Positions 44,226 to 53,518 of a DNA stretch of 55,798 bases are shown here, piece after piece; the stretch's first letter is position 1; the number at the start of each line of letters is the position of its first letter. The notes under the pieces were generated by a model. It saw nothing but the letters and a program-made list of their open reading frames with translations, did no database searches and was not told the DNA's origin. The stretch comes from Limnohabitans sp. (GTDB lineage: Bacteria > Pseudomonadota > Gammaproteobacteria > Burkholderiales > Burkholderiaceae_C): the NCBI RefSeq assembly GCF_017848645.1, contig NZ_JAFEIF010000031.1:1-55798 (forward strand). Direction: 5' to 3'. The position numbers and the translations under genes are program-made.

Positions 44226-44764
44226 CTGATTTGGGACGCCCTCAGCTCATTTACTCGGGATGAAACTCTCCAAATTGATTGAAGTCTTGATTTCGACCTG
44301 CAATTCCTTGGTCTCTTGTTGTCTATCGAGAGACGGTTATGCAGCGATTGCCGCCCTTGGCGCCACGCCGTCACTTTACGGTTTGATCCTCACAACAGTC
44401 ACTCGAAAGCAAACGTCCTGCGCGGAACCAACGGCAGGTATCAGGTGAACAGCTGACGCTGGCGGTTCTCAGACACGCTGCGGTGATTTGAAAGTCTTCG
44501 GCCGGGGATTGCAAATGGGAGTTGCCGACCCGTTGCGGTACTAGCAGTCACACAAATTGGGGCCAGTGGAAATCGTTCAGCGGTTGAGTCAGCGGCTACC
44601 GTGTGCAGTCCGCAGGATTGACACTTTGGTTTCTTTTGCACTCCATAGGTCTAAAAACACCAAAAAAATTCAATCTTAGAGGCTATTAACTAGGTATAGA
44701 TAAAGGGGGTCGGACAGCTAAATGCATTAGCATGTTGTTCCCCCAGCTTCATCCTACATGACAC
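44226..44764. other. Gene-free stretch upstream of the TIR-like gene
   Basis: No supported gene in 539 bases. Composition is mixed, and short frames on both strands lack ribosome-binding sites and family resemblance. A TTGACA at 44618-44623 could be a -35 hexamer for the TIR-like gene, but the fitting -10 is poor. The final 80 bases are AT-rich. The stretch may contain decayed genes. Confidence 0.4.
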
Positions 44765-45577
44765 ATGACTCGCAGCAAGCAAAACGACAGAACGCAAGAG
44801 CGAACTCGATTGATTGTTCCACTCACGGAGGCGCAGGAGCGGGTCAAGCTGCAGTTGGAGCGCGGCAAGGCAGTTCCCAATGCGTCGATCAATGAAAACG
44901 ATGAGGCCAGGCGCTGGTACGAGTTCACCGCAGAACTCTTGCGGCAAATCAGTAGCACAGATGAACTGCAAGATGAGTTCACAGGTAAAGGTAGCTTCAG
45001 TTTTGGCGGTGACATCTCAACAGGGCACTATCTTAAGAAGCTGCTATCCCTGTATGAAAAGTTGGAATTGCTGCCGGCTCCAGAAAGCCAGCTCGATGCG
45101 GCTTCGACCAGAGTCGCGAAAGCAAAGCCGTCATCGCGTCGCGTGTTCATAGTCCACGGGCATGACGAAGGCATCAAGGAAACCGTCGCTAGATTTCTGG
45201 GCAAGCTCGATCTTGAACCGGTGATCCTGCATGAGCAACCGAGCCGCGGACGAACCGTCATAGAGAAGTTCGAGGACTATTCCGACGTCGCATTTGCAGT
45301 GGTTCTATTTACACCGGACGACATCGGCCACGCAAGGGGCAAAGAAGGCGATGCAAAGCCCCGTGCCCGCCAGAATGTTGTGCTTGAACTGGGATTTTTC
45401 ATGGCCGCTCTCAGCAGGTCGCATGTATGCGTCCTCTACAGCGGCGGAGTGGAGGTTCCCAGTGACTACGCAGGCGTTCTCTATGAAGAGTTTGATAGCA
45501 AAGGGATGTGGCGATTCCGGCTTGCGGCAGAAATCAAGGCCGCTGGAATAGACGTGGACCTCAACAAAGCCGTCTAG
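44765..45577 (+). CDS. TIR-like domain nucleotide-binding protein, probable defence effector
   Basis: A 270-residue soluble protein. The C-terminal domain (about 126-255) is of the predicted TIR-like nucleotide-binding type (PF10137/COG4271). It shows RVFIVHGHDEGIKETVARFL, VILHEQPSRGRTVIEKFE, AFAVVLFTPDDIG and ARQNVVLELGFFMAAL, where Glu208 is the likely catalytic Glu. Relatives consume NAD or bind nucleotides in anti-phage systems. The N-terminal 120 residues are helical (AQERVKLQLERGKAV, ARRWYEFTAELLRQ) and might sense or oligomerise. It lies tail to tail with the giant STAND gene, 20 bases apart. No cyclase gene of CBASS or Pycsar type is nearby. Defence activity is inferred from family and context. 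Confidence 0.78.
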   Translation: MTRSKQNDRTQERTRLIVPLTEAQERVKLQLERGKAVPNASINENDEARRWYEFTAELLRQISSTDELQDEFTGKGSFSFGGDISTGHYLKKLLSLYEKLELLPAPESQLDAASTRVAKAKPSSRRVFIVHGHDEGIKETVARFLGKLDLEPVILHEQPSRGRTVIEKFEDYSDVAFAVVLFTPDDIGHARGKEGDAKPRARQNVVLELGFFMAALSRSHVCVLYSGGVEVPSDYAGVLYEEFDSKGMWRFRLAAEIKAAGIDVDLNKAV

Positions 45578-45597
45578 CAGAGGGCGCTACCGCTAGT

Positions 45598-48500
45598 TCA
45601 AGCGTCCTCTTTGAGCTCAATCAGTTGAACTCGACTGAGGTCCTTCAAAGGCCCCCCAAATGTTGAATGCAATATCTCTTCAAGGTCTGGGCGAAGAAGC
45701 AGCTCACAGCCCTGAGTGGCATAGGATTCCACATCAAGCCCTTGCCCCCTTAGGCGCCATGTTCTGAGGACCACCGCAGCCTTGCCAGCTTTGTCTGCCC
45801 ATCGAAGAGGCGCACCAAATGCTGGGGGGATAAGCTCGGCATTGAGTCGCAGTGCCAAAGGCGGCACCAACGCACCGCACTGCCCCAACCAATCAGTCGT
45901 AGCGAACTTTTTTACCAGTTGCGGTCTTCGCGCATCTTCCAGCGCCTCGTCTCGGTCATATTCTTCTCGCCACGGCCACATATCGCTGGCTCCAAAGGGG
46001 CCGGCTGAAAGCGGAACCGTTCCGTCAATCTCAGTACGAACGACGCCAGCAGCAAAAAGGGTACTGCGGTTGGGAGCATCCCAATGACGGTCGTCGGATC
46101 GGAAGAAGTGAACTTCCATTGCCGCAAGTCGTATCCATGAACCGTAAGACGGGTCATCTTTCGCCACGCGGACAACGGGACCGAGCAAACGGTGGTCTTC
46201 TGTATGCAACGGAACAGGTGGTCGAGGGCCCAAACTGGCATGGGACGCAAGGCGCGTTTCCAGATCGGGCAGGATGGCCCACAGCAGCTCGTAGTCGAAC
46301 GCAGGCTTCCACTGCCCCGTTCGCCACAAGTAGTCGGGTAGACCGCAAAGAACGTCATCCAGGATTGCAATGACTAACTCGGAGGGCCAAGACAATACAT
46401 CCGCTCGTGGACGACTTCTTTCATGGCGGTCCTTCTCGAGCTCATACCTCTCGCGCCCAATGCGATTGAAGGACTCATTGTCTACATCGCTCCTTTGCAT
46501 CCGTCGTGCAACGATTCCTGGGAGCTCAGGCCAAAGTTGTGCGAGGCGAGGCAGCACTGCCCCAGCGTCTCCCATCGACGCAAGCACTCTGCCGCGATGA
46601 GATGCAGGCTCGCTAGCCCCTGAATGAGGCATCCTAGCGGCCGTCTCGTTGATACCGATCTTGCTCAAGAGAGCCACGGCCAACATCGACAGGCTCCAAG
46701 ATCTCGATTTGGCATAGGCGCGAAGGACATCCTCGTTGAAGGCGATGACGCTCGATACATCCCATGGTGACTCTAGGAGCAATTGGAGGACTGCCTGAAC
46801 GGTCGCCACCGTAGCATTGCCGGTGATGAACCACCGAATCGGTCGCGGAAGGACATCAGGGCGCTTCTCTATGAGGCGCACCAGGCCTGATAGGGCGGTA
46901 ATCCTTCTTGGAGTTGTAGGGTCGCCTGATCGAGCAAGAAGCAGCGCGGTCAAGCCTTCGTCCAGGCTCCAATCCACTCCATCGTTAATATCCAACGGCT
47001 CGAAGTACGTCGCATTGCCAGCCATTGGAAGCCGCGCCTCCATGACCAGGAATGCCTCCTCCCATGCCGCCATTGCAACAGCCGGTTCGTCCCAAAGGGC
47101 GATCTGTTGGATCAAATGCATGGTCAGGCCTTGAAAGCCTCTAACGCGAAGTTTGCGTGCCGTTTCGCCCGCCAATGCCTGAAGGGCGTTGCTCCTGTCT
47201 AGATCGAACGCCCTTTGAAGTTTTGAGGAGTGTTCATGGTCGCCAAAGGTGAGCCGTCCACCTCCACCACGCGCCGTCGTGAAAGCAAGGACATATGCAA
47301 CGGCAGCGATCCGCTGATGGCCGGCATTGTCGAGGCACCGGGCAAGTACTCCTATGGGGTGCGGAGTCGAGTAGTTCCACCCTGTTGCCTCGTGGACGAG
47401 GAAGTAGATCACGCGCTGCGTCTGCGCCTCTTCACCGCGCTCCACCATTTCGGTGAGCATGTAGCTCAGAGGCAGCGTAAGCAGGCCGTACATGTCTTCT
47501 TCACTGACCTGCGCTCTGGCGATTCTGCGAACTGTTGCGAGGATGCTGACAATCTCCGGGTTTGTGGTGAATGCCGGCCGAACTCCTGCACTGAGGGGCT
47601 TTTCGCCAATTGGCCGCGAGACAGTGTCTCGTGCCCCGCTGGATTCGCCGCGCTTCGTCGTACCAGTCTGCTGCAGTTGGAGGCCATGGCGCTCAGAGAA
47701 AGCCTGAAGCGGTGCGGCTGTGCCAGATGCATGTCCACGCGAGTCGTTTTGCGCTTGCCCGCACAGACGAGTGAAGCGATCCCTCATGTACGTAGGGTCA
47801 GATGATGCGAGGCGTTCCAGAGGAACAAGGCGCTCATTCACCATCTTCTCGCCTTCACCGTCATACTCGATTTCAAAAAGTAGCGTCTCCCACAACGCAT
47901 CCGCAATCAGCGGGTCAACGTCGTTCGACACTTCTCTTAGCAAGTCCCGCAGCGCCTTCAAGGCGATCCATGATGGACGACCTGGATCGACAACGAATGT
48001 CTGACTCAGTGCCACAGCTGCACGAATGCTGTCAACTTTAAGCAAGGCCTTAAACCAGGCGTTGGGTGCGTGCTGAGTCTCGCGTTGGTCCGTATGGCGG
48101 AGAACCGCACTTAACAGGGGTTGAAGCTTCACCAAGCCGTGCAATGCGGCTTTTCCTGGTACGCTCTTAAGAGCGACTACGCTTTGAACTATGTCAAATA
48201 GTGCTCCGTCCTTGTGAAAGGTGTAGCAGGTCATTAGCTTGGCAGCTTGTTGCCAGTGGCCCAACGCAACCTGCGTGTTCCCCGTAGCTGCGTGTAGTTG
48301 TGCCAAGCGCATACGGAATAGCGCATGGGTGGAGTAGTAGGTGCCGGACTCCTCTTCGTCAGCAAGCATCTTTTCTAGGGCTTGGATGATAGCCACGGAG
48401 GCTTGGGGATTCTTAGCGTGGGACAAAAGGATCGAGAAAAAAGCGCCCGCTGTTATCGGGCCGCCGTCTTCCCGGTCCAAACGGGTCGCAGTACTGTTGC

Positions 48501-51500
48501 GAGCCTCAGCGATGCAATCGACGGCTAAGTTCCACTCCGCAGGTGCCCTGAGTAGCGACAAGCCACGTTCCAAACTCTCATTGATAAGTCCGTGTATGAA
48601 GTAGAGATCACAAGCCCTCGGCGATCCAACAAATGGCCGCATATCGACGTTAAGCTCGCGAAATGCTGAGACGGCATCGTATGCAGCTCCCTCAGCTGCC
48701 AGCCCTTCCGCAATGGCAACGCGCAGCGCGAACCGAACCCAACATAAGTACCAACCCTCTCCTCGCGCAGCATGTACCAGTTCGTCGACCTCAACACGCC
48801 CTTCTTCGGTTCTAGCCAATAGCCGTACCGTAGAGAGCCAAGTGCGCATGCTCGAGACGCCAGCCTGCCTTACGCCCTCGGATAGAAAAGCGTTCAGTTC
48901 GGCTAGTTTCACGGGTTTGTTTCGGGCCGCCTCCAGGGGTGCACCCGCGTCAAGACACCTAAGCACCTCGTCTGGCGTAGTAGCAAGGGCCAACGCCAAA
49001 CTTGCATATGGAGGCTGCGGTCCGCAGAACTCTGGCGCCTTACTAGCAACATCTGAAAGGCCCAGAAGCAGGGCGCATCCTGCCTTCGGTGACAACCGAA
49101 ATCTTCCTTCGTGAGTTGGAGTTGCCCTTTTGACCAGCTGACGAACGACTTCAGCCGGGCCCTGCTCGGCCATCAACTGAGCGAACTTGCGAATGAATCT
49201 TGAGGTAACGTTTCCGTCCGGGTTGCTGAGGTACTCCAGTGAGGATCGGACGACCCTGCAGTGATGCCCTAAGCGCAGCCGCCCGTAGATTGCGGCCAGG
49301 TAGGTCTCTTCGTCCGCAGAAAGCGCTCCAAGTTCATCGAAGTCATAGGTGTACGACTCTCCTCCCTCGGAGAACGGTAGGGATAAATATTCTCGCCATG
49401 GCGCCGGAGCGCCTGCCGTATCGACGGCTGCGCATACAGATAGCCCTTCGCTTCTGCTTAGAGTCGGCCTACCATCAAAAAGGAGACGATCCGATGTCGC
49501 TTGAGGACCGAAGATCGCTAGGAACGTCTGCCAATACTCTTCCCAGTCGTTGTTTCCTTCTGAGTAGCACGCATCGAGTGCACGAGAAAGTTCGGCAATT
49601 CGCAATAGGGACGGCCAGTCGAGACTGCGCGCTGCAACGTCTGCCGCTAATGCCAAGTTACGCTGAATTGCATCCTCTGGATGGCCGTGTTCAACGCTGA
49701 GATACACAAAATCCGCAGCGACTTTCTGAAGAATCTCAGCTTCTCGACCGGACCGGCGCATCATGGGAAGCATGAAGCGATAGCTCTTGGCATCGATGAA
49801 AAAATCCTTCGACTCCAGCCATTGCGCGACGGGCTTAAGGATATTCGCCAAGGATGTGCCGCGATGCTGGATCGCCGTCATCATGAAGCGTCGAAAGCTT
49901 TCGTGAAACACACGTACGCCGCCCTGGGCTGCGGCCTGCGACAGCACGGGCGAAAGCACGGTGAGCGCTTCTGGGACTCGGTCCTCCAGAAGCGGGCCAA
50001 CGATTTCCTTGACTTCGTCGGGTGTAACCGCGAAGTCGAGTACACCCAGAACATCGGCGATAGCTTGTGCGTCCCTGCTCACGGAGTCGAGTAAGTGCTG
50101 GTAATAGCGGGAGATGTCTCCCTCGATGACGGGCGCCGATCCAAGCCATTCGCCAGGCGAAACAATGCGCGCCGAACTCAGTCCACCGATCAAGGATCGG
50201 GTCAGGTAGCGTGCATACAGCGGGTTGCCCTCCGCCCGTTCAGCAAGCGCACTTAACACAGCCCTACGTGACTCATCGTCCGTCAGCGCAACGTGGTCAA
50301 GAGCCGCCGATATTCCCAAGGCAATGGCGAGTCCTTCGATTTCCTGGTTGCTCCATGAAGGCAACGAATGTTCAACCACCTTTGGCTTGTACGCAACTCG
50401 AATTGGATCGAGGTGCTGCCCAGGTTGCGATCCGACAACTAAGCTGACCTTGTCTGGAAGGCGCACTGTCGCAAGTCGCTCGACGATGTCGGTCTCTGCG
50501 TCACTAAGTGAATTAGACCCGGCTACGACACGCGCAATGTGGTCCATGCCATCCACGATAACCACGACATGCCTGCCGTCTTGCGCGGCGTGCAGAAGCA
50601 TCCGTTCGAGTTCATCTAAGCCCGCAGCAAAGACTGCTTCGCGCGCAATCTCGCGTCGTTCCATCGAATCGCTGAGTTCGCCAATTAGGTTCCCAAAGAA
50701 GACGTCCGTCGTCACGCGACGTTCCACCAGCTCATCGCCAGGCTCAAGGAAACAGTAGTGCCGCGCGACGACGGCTCCTGCTGCCTCCAAGTCCTCTGCG
50801 AGTTGGGTCAGCATCCATGACTTCCCCGAGCCTGGACCGGCCAACAAAAAGTGGATGCCGCCCTCCATGACCGCATTCGCGAAGCTCTTGCGTACCAACC
50901 CGCGATCCTGCATTACGGCTCTGTCGAGCGGATATGCCTGCGCGATCCGGCCAAAGTCCGTACGGATGTCTAGTCGTCGAACTAGGTCCGCCTTAGTTAG
51001 CGTCTCGCCTGCCGTTCGCCCGGTCATTGCGACATAAATTGCAAGCGCTGCGACGTCTTCGACTCTTCGTGCATCGTTGGGATAGCGACCGATTCCAATC
51101 CCGGTGTCAAGCGCGCTCAACAGTAGGCGCTCAAGAGGGCCTGGCGCCTCCAAATCCAACGAAGCCTGCGGCAGTTCAATCTCGATGACAAACCTCTCGC
51201 AAAAGCTCAGCACATCCGCTTGGCAAAGGCCACTTCCCGCAACCAGCGCAGGTCGTGCATTCGGGAAGATCAGCGAACCATCGCCCGTCCATAGCTTCGG
51301 TACGTCGAACCTCATCAACATCGTGTCGAAGTCGACAAGCGTGCCGGGCATGTCGGCAGGTTTAAGCAGATTGACAAGTGGGTCACCTGATTTTGGAAAT
51401 TCCCACGTAGCGCACAGGCGGTACTCATTTGCCTGGTGAGGTGTTTCGTCGACGAATGTCCGCACCAATCGGTCGAACCGCAGTGTCGAAGCAGCGTCAT

Positions 51501-51753
51501 TGAAATCGCTGAACGAAAGGCAGCGTCCAGTGTTCGCACTGGACTTGATTTGCCTCCGCAAACGTCGGCCTGAAATGCAGGTTTCGACATCGTCAAAGCG
51601 GTCGTCTTCGACCACCTTTTTATCGACAACGATTTGGTTAAAACCAGAAATCAGCCCCTGCACAAGCAGGTACGCAGTGAGAAGGTCCTGATAAACGTAT
51701 CCCCGATGAGCCGCAGCGAGTGGATTGGTACGTAAAGATGTCGTTTTTCCCAT
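45598..51753 (-). CDS. Giant STAND NTPase with N-terminal nuclease domain (Avs-like defence protein)
   Basis: A 2051-residue protein. Residues about 10-210 look like a PD-(D/E)XK nuclease of the Cap4/DUF4297 type: RGYVYQ at 17-22, acidic DDRFDDVE at 50-57 and the catalytic-type RRQIKSS at 66-72. A NACHT-like STAND NTPase follows, with Walker A AGPGSGKS (305-312), Walker B VVVIVDGMDHI (about 396-406), a sensor-like VVGSQPG and GNPLY (509-513). The remaining 1500 residues lack known motifs, look mostly alpha-helical and repeat-like, and fit a target-sensing region. This layout is that of Avs proteins, where phage-protein binding drives assembly and DNA cutting. ATG 51753 has no clear ribosome-binding site. 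GC is visibly lower than in the core. Function is inferred; no exact match was made. Confidence 0.75.
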   Translation of the reverse strand: MGKTTSLRTNPLAAAHRGYVYQDLLTAYLLVQGLISGFNQIVVDKKVVEDDRFDDVETCISGRRLRRQIKSSANTGRCLSFSDFNDAASTLRFDRLVRTFVDETPHQANEYRLCATWEFPKSGDPLVNLLKPADMPGTLVDFDTMLMRFDVPKLWTGDGSLIFPNARPALVAGSGLCQADVLSFCERFVIEIELPQASLDLEAPGPLERLLLSALDTGIGIGRYPNDARRVEDVAALAIYVAMTGRTAGETLTKADLVRRLDIRTDFGRIAQAYPLDRAVMQDRGLVRKSFANAVMEGGIHFLLAGPGSGKSWMLTQLAEDLEAAGAVVARHYCFLEPGDELVERRVTTDVFFGNLIGELSDSMERREIAREAVFAAGLDELERMLLHAAQDGRHVVVIVDGMDHIARVVAGSNSLSDAETDIVERLATVRLPDKVSLVVGSQPGQHLDPIRVAYKPKVVEHSLPSWSNQEIEGLAIALGISAALDHVALTDDESRRAVLSALAERAEGNPLYARYLTRSLIGGLSSARIVSPGEWLGSAPVIEGDISRYYQHLLDSVSRDAQAIADVLGVLDFAVTPDEVKEIVGPLLEDRVPEALTVLSPVLSQAAAQGGVRVFHESFRRFMMTAIQHRGTSLANILKPVAQWLESKDFFIDAKSYRFMLPMMRRSGREAEILQKVAADFVYLSVEHGHPEDAIQRNLALAADVAARSLDWPSLLRIAELSRALDACYSEGNNDWEEYWQTFLAIFGPQATSDRLLFDGRPTLSRSEGLSVCAAVDTAGAPAPWREYLSLPFSEGGESYTYDFDELGALSADEETYLAAIYGRLRLGHHCRVVRSSLEYLSNPDGNVTSRFIRKFAQLMAEQGPAEVVRQLVKRATPTHEGRFRLSPKAGCALLLGLSDVASKAPEFCGPQPPYASLALALATTPDEVLRCLDAGAPLEAARNKPVKLAELNAFLSEGVRQAGVSSMRTWLSTVRLLARTEEGRVEVDELVHAARGEGWYLCWVRFALRVAIAEGLAAEGAAYDAVSAFRELNVDMRPFVGSPRACDLYFIHGLINESLERGLSLLRAPAEWNLAVDCIAEARNSTATRLDREDGGPITAGAFFSILLSHAKNPQASVAIIQALEKMLADEEESGTYYSTHALFRMRLAQLHAATGNTQVALGHWQQAAKLMTCYTFHKDGALFDIVQSVVALKSVPGKAALHGLVKLQPLLSAVLRHTDQRETQHAPNAWFKALLKVDSIRAAVALSQTFVVDPGRPSWIALKALRDLLREVSNDVDPLIADALWETLLFEIEYDGEGEKMVNERLVPLERLASSDPTYMRDRFTRLCGQAQNDSRGHASGTAAPLQAFSERHGLQLQQTGTTKRGESSGARDTVSRPIGEKPLSAGVRPAFTTNPEIVSILATVRRIARAQVSEEDMYGLLTLPLSYMLTEMVERGEEAQTQRVIYFLVHEATGWNYSTPHPIGVLARCLDNAGHQRIAAVAYVLAFTTARGGGGRLTFGDHEHSSKLQRAFDLDRSNALQALAGETARKLRVRGFQGLTMHLIQQIALWDEPAVAMAAWEEAFLVMEARLPMAGNATYFEPLDINDGVDWSLDEGLTALLLARSGDPTTPRRITALSGLVRLIEKRPDVLPRPIRWFITGNATVATVQAVLQLLLESPWDVSSVIAFNEDVLRAYAKSRSWSLSMLAVALLSKIGINETAARMPHSGASEPASHRGRVLASMGDAGAVLPRLAQLWPELPGIVARRMQRSDVDNESFNRIGRERYELEKDRHERSRPRADVLSWPSELVIAILDDVLCGLPDYLWRTGQWKPAFDYELLWAILPDLETRLASHASLGPRPPVPLHTEDHRLLGPVVRVAKDDPSYGSWIRLAAMEVHFFRSDDRHWDAPNRSTLFAAGVVRTEIDGTVPLSAGPFGASDMWPWREEYDRDEALEDARRPQLVKKFATTDWLGQCGALVPPLALRLNAELIPPAFGAPLRWADKAGKAAVVLRTWRLRGQGLDVESYATQGCELLLRPDLEEILHSTFGGPLKDLSRVQLIELKEDA

Positions 51754-52189
51754 CGGTCAAGGCAATACAGAAGTGGCGGATGCCGTTATTAGACCTTGGA
51801 CTTGACCCAAGCTACTTGATGTTGCTCGAATTGTTCCATCTCCCACTTGAAAGCGCATCGGACGTCCGTAGGTGAAAGCCGTAGTCGGAGCATCTAGTTT
51901 TGCGGTGGAGGCAGCAAGTGAAATTGTTTCTCTCTCCGACTTGCTAGTGCCGCTTGAAAACGCCGAGCTAGTTCGGCAGAGACTTCAGCAGGATGCGGGC
52001 ATAGAGCGAGTACGGCATACAAACACTTGGAAAGCAGCCCTGTACGAGGCGTTGGCTGGCTCAGCTTGGTATTGCGGGGGTGGCTTGCGTGTCGGCGATT
52101 GGCCATGAAGAACTGTTCAAGTGAGAAGTCTGAGTGTCCGAGAAAGCTGCCAACCGGTCACCAGCCTCCGTTCGTTTACCCGTGAGAAT
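51754..52189. other. Gene-free spacer between STAND gene and tniQ
   Basis: A 436-base spacer with no supported gene. It should hold the promoter of the leftward STAND gene. One GTG-initiated frame of 78 codons on the plus strand has no recognisable features. I see no strong palindrome or terminator. Confidence 0.4.
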
Positions 52190-53518
52190 TTATATCCTCA
52201 ACTCGAATCCAAACTGCTTTTCTCGCTTCTCTGAAATCTGTGCCAACAAAGAGGCTAACAGCTCTGGCTCCCATTTTGATAACCAGCTCACGGCTCCTTT
52301 GCACCTAAGGTGAATTTCTGTCTTCGAGACATCCGGTTTATTTTGAATCAGTGCCGCAATTTCAGCCAGCGCATCTACTTTCCTTGCTTGCCGCCGACTC
52401 TCTGCACGAACCAATTTCGGCGCACATTGCGCTTCCCGCATGTACCGCCTGACTGTGATGATTGAAACATTCAGTTGCCGTGCAGCATCTCTGATCGTCT
52501 CTGCACTGCGAACAATGGCCTGAACCCGGTCATCGCCTTGAAAATTCCCCTCTACCCAGAGCACTCCTTGTCCATCCTCTTGCCAGATGAGGGTTGCATC
52601 AGGCTCGTGAAATCCTCGAACCACTTCTTGCTGGGAGGTTCCTTCAAACGCGGCCACCCAAAGCATCATCCACAGCAGGGGGTGGTTTGAGCGGCGCTTG
52701 AGAAGTGTTTCGTAGATCCAAGGGCGCGCAAATATGGTTTGAAAGCTCGGCTGCACCTGTTCAACAGCTGCCGCTAAATCCGTTTTGACAAACCAATCCT
52801 GCAAGTCGGCAGGAGAAACCGGTTTCATGGAGGTTACGACACCCATGTCTCTCAACCGCGCAAGAAGCGCGCGCTTGATTGAGACCAGATTGATTTGCTC
52901 TTGCCCAACCAGACTGCCCGCCAATGCCGACAAGATGAGCAAGGACTGCCGCAGTCCAACAGTCAGCCTCAACTGTGCACTTGATTCTGAAACACCAGGC
53001 AAAATCCACTCCGCTCGACCGGGTGTCAGCCTGTTGAGAGGCATGCCGTGTTCCACACACCACCATGCCCCTGGCATCTGGTGAGACAGACGCCACCTAG
53101 CCGCACACCAATCTCCTACATCTTCCTCGGCGCAGCACGGACACCAACGCATTTCAGACCCATCTAGGGTGCTGGCACGCATGCCAAACCGAGTCAGCCA
53201 CGGGGTTCTCTGGGCAGTTGCGGCCCGTTCATCAAAGTCTTGGCGTTGCTCTGCCCTCAGGAAGGGGTAGTAAGCCGCAAGCACAGTTCTCTGCAGCAAG
53301 ATGCTTCTGATGTTCCCCAGCGATCCACCCGTGACAAGCTCCAAATGATCTAAGCGGGTGCTGACCGCCCACTCTTTGTAGGCATGAGAAGCGTCAAAGA
53401 GCCTTTTCCCAGTCTCCTTGGTCACACCTCCCAAAAGTCGATGCATCCGCGCAGACCAAGAGTACAGGGTCTCATCCCCGCGCCAGTCAGGGATGAGATG
53501 CAGCGGCTTAATCGACAT
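52190..53518 (-). CDS. tniQ: TniQ/TnsD-family target-selection protein
   Basis: A 442-residue protein that would choose the insertion site and recruit TnsC. The N-terminal TniQ domain is visible (LIPDWRGDETLYSWSARMHRLL), followed by a zinc site with C126, C129, C154 and H157 in RWCPCCAEEDVGDW and AWWCVEHGMPLNRL. The C-terminal part has a helix-turn-helix-like segment (TIRDAARQLNVSIITVRRYM). Its length lies nearer TnsD than the short TniQ of CRISPR-linked elements, so sequence-specific binding to a chromosomal site is likely. ATG 53518 overlaps the end of tnsC by 11 bases; the longer frame to 53572 lies inside tnsC. Confidence 0.85.
   Translation of the reverse strand: MSIKPLHLIPDWRGDETLYSWSARMHRLLGGVTKETGKRLFDASHAYKEWAVSTRLDHLELVTGGSLGNIRSILLQRTVLAAYYPFLRAEQRQDFDERAATAQRTPWLTRFGMRASTLDGSEMRWCPCCAEEDVGDWCAARWRLSHQMPGAWWCVEHGMPLNRLTPGRAEWILPGVSESSAQLRLTVGLRQSLLILSALAGSLVGQEQINLVSIKRALLARLRDMGVVTSMKPVSPADLQDWFVKTDLAAAVEQVQPSFQTIFARPWIYETLLKRRSNHPLLWMMLWVAAFEGTSQQEVVRGFHEPDATLIWQEDGQGVLWVEGNFQGDDRVQAIVRSAETIRDAARQLNVSIITVRRYMREAQCAPKLVRAESRRQARKVDALAEIAALIQNKPDVSKTEIHLRCKGAVSWLSKWEPELLASLLAQISEKREKQFGFELRI

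Noticed and set aside
44260..44641. Short frames on both strands (62 and 66 codons) before the TIR-like gene
   Set aside because: No start signals, no recognisable domain, odd composition; possibly remains of decayed genes but not supportable as genes.
51872..52108. A 78-codon GTG-initiated frame between the STAND gene and tniQ
   Set aside because: No ribosome-binding site or motif, and an equally long frame exists on the other strand.
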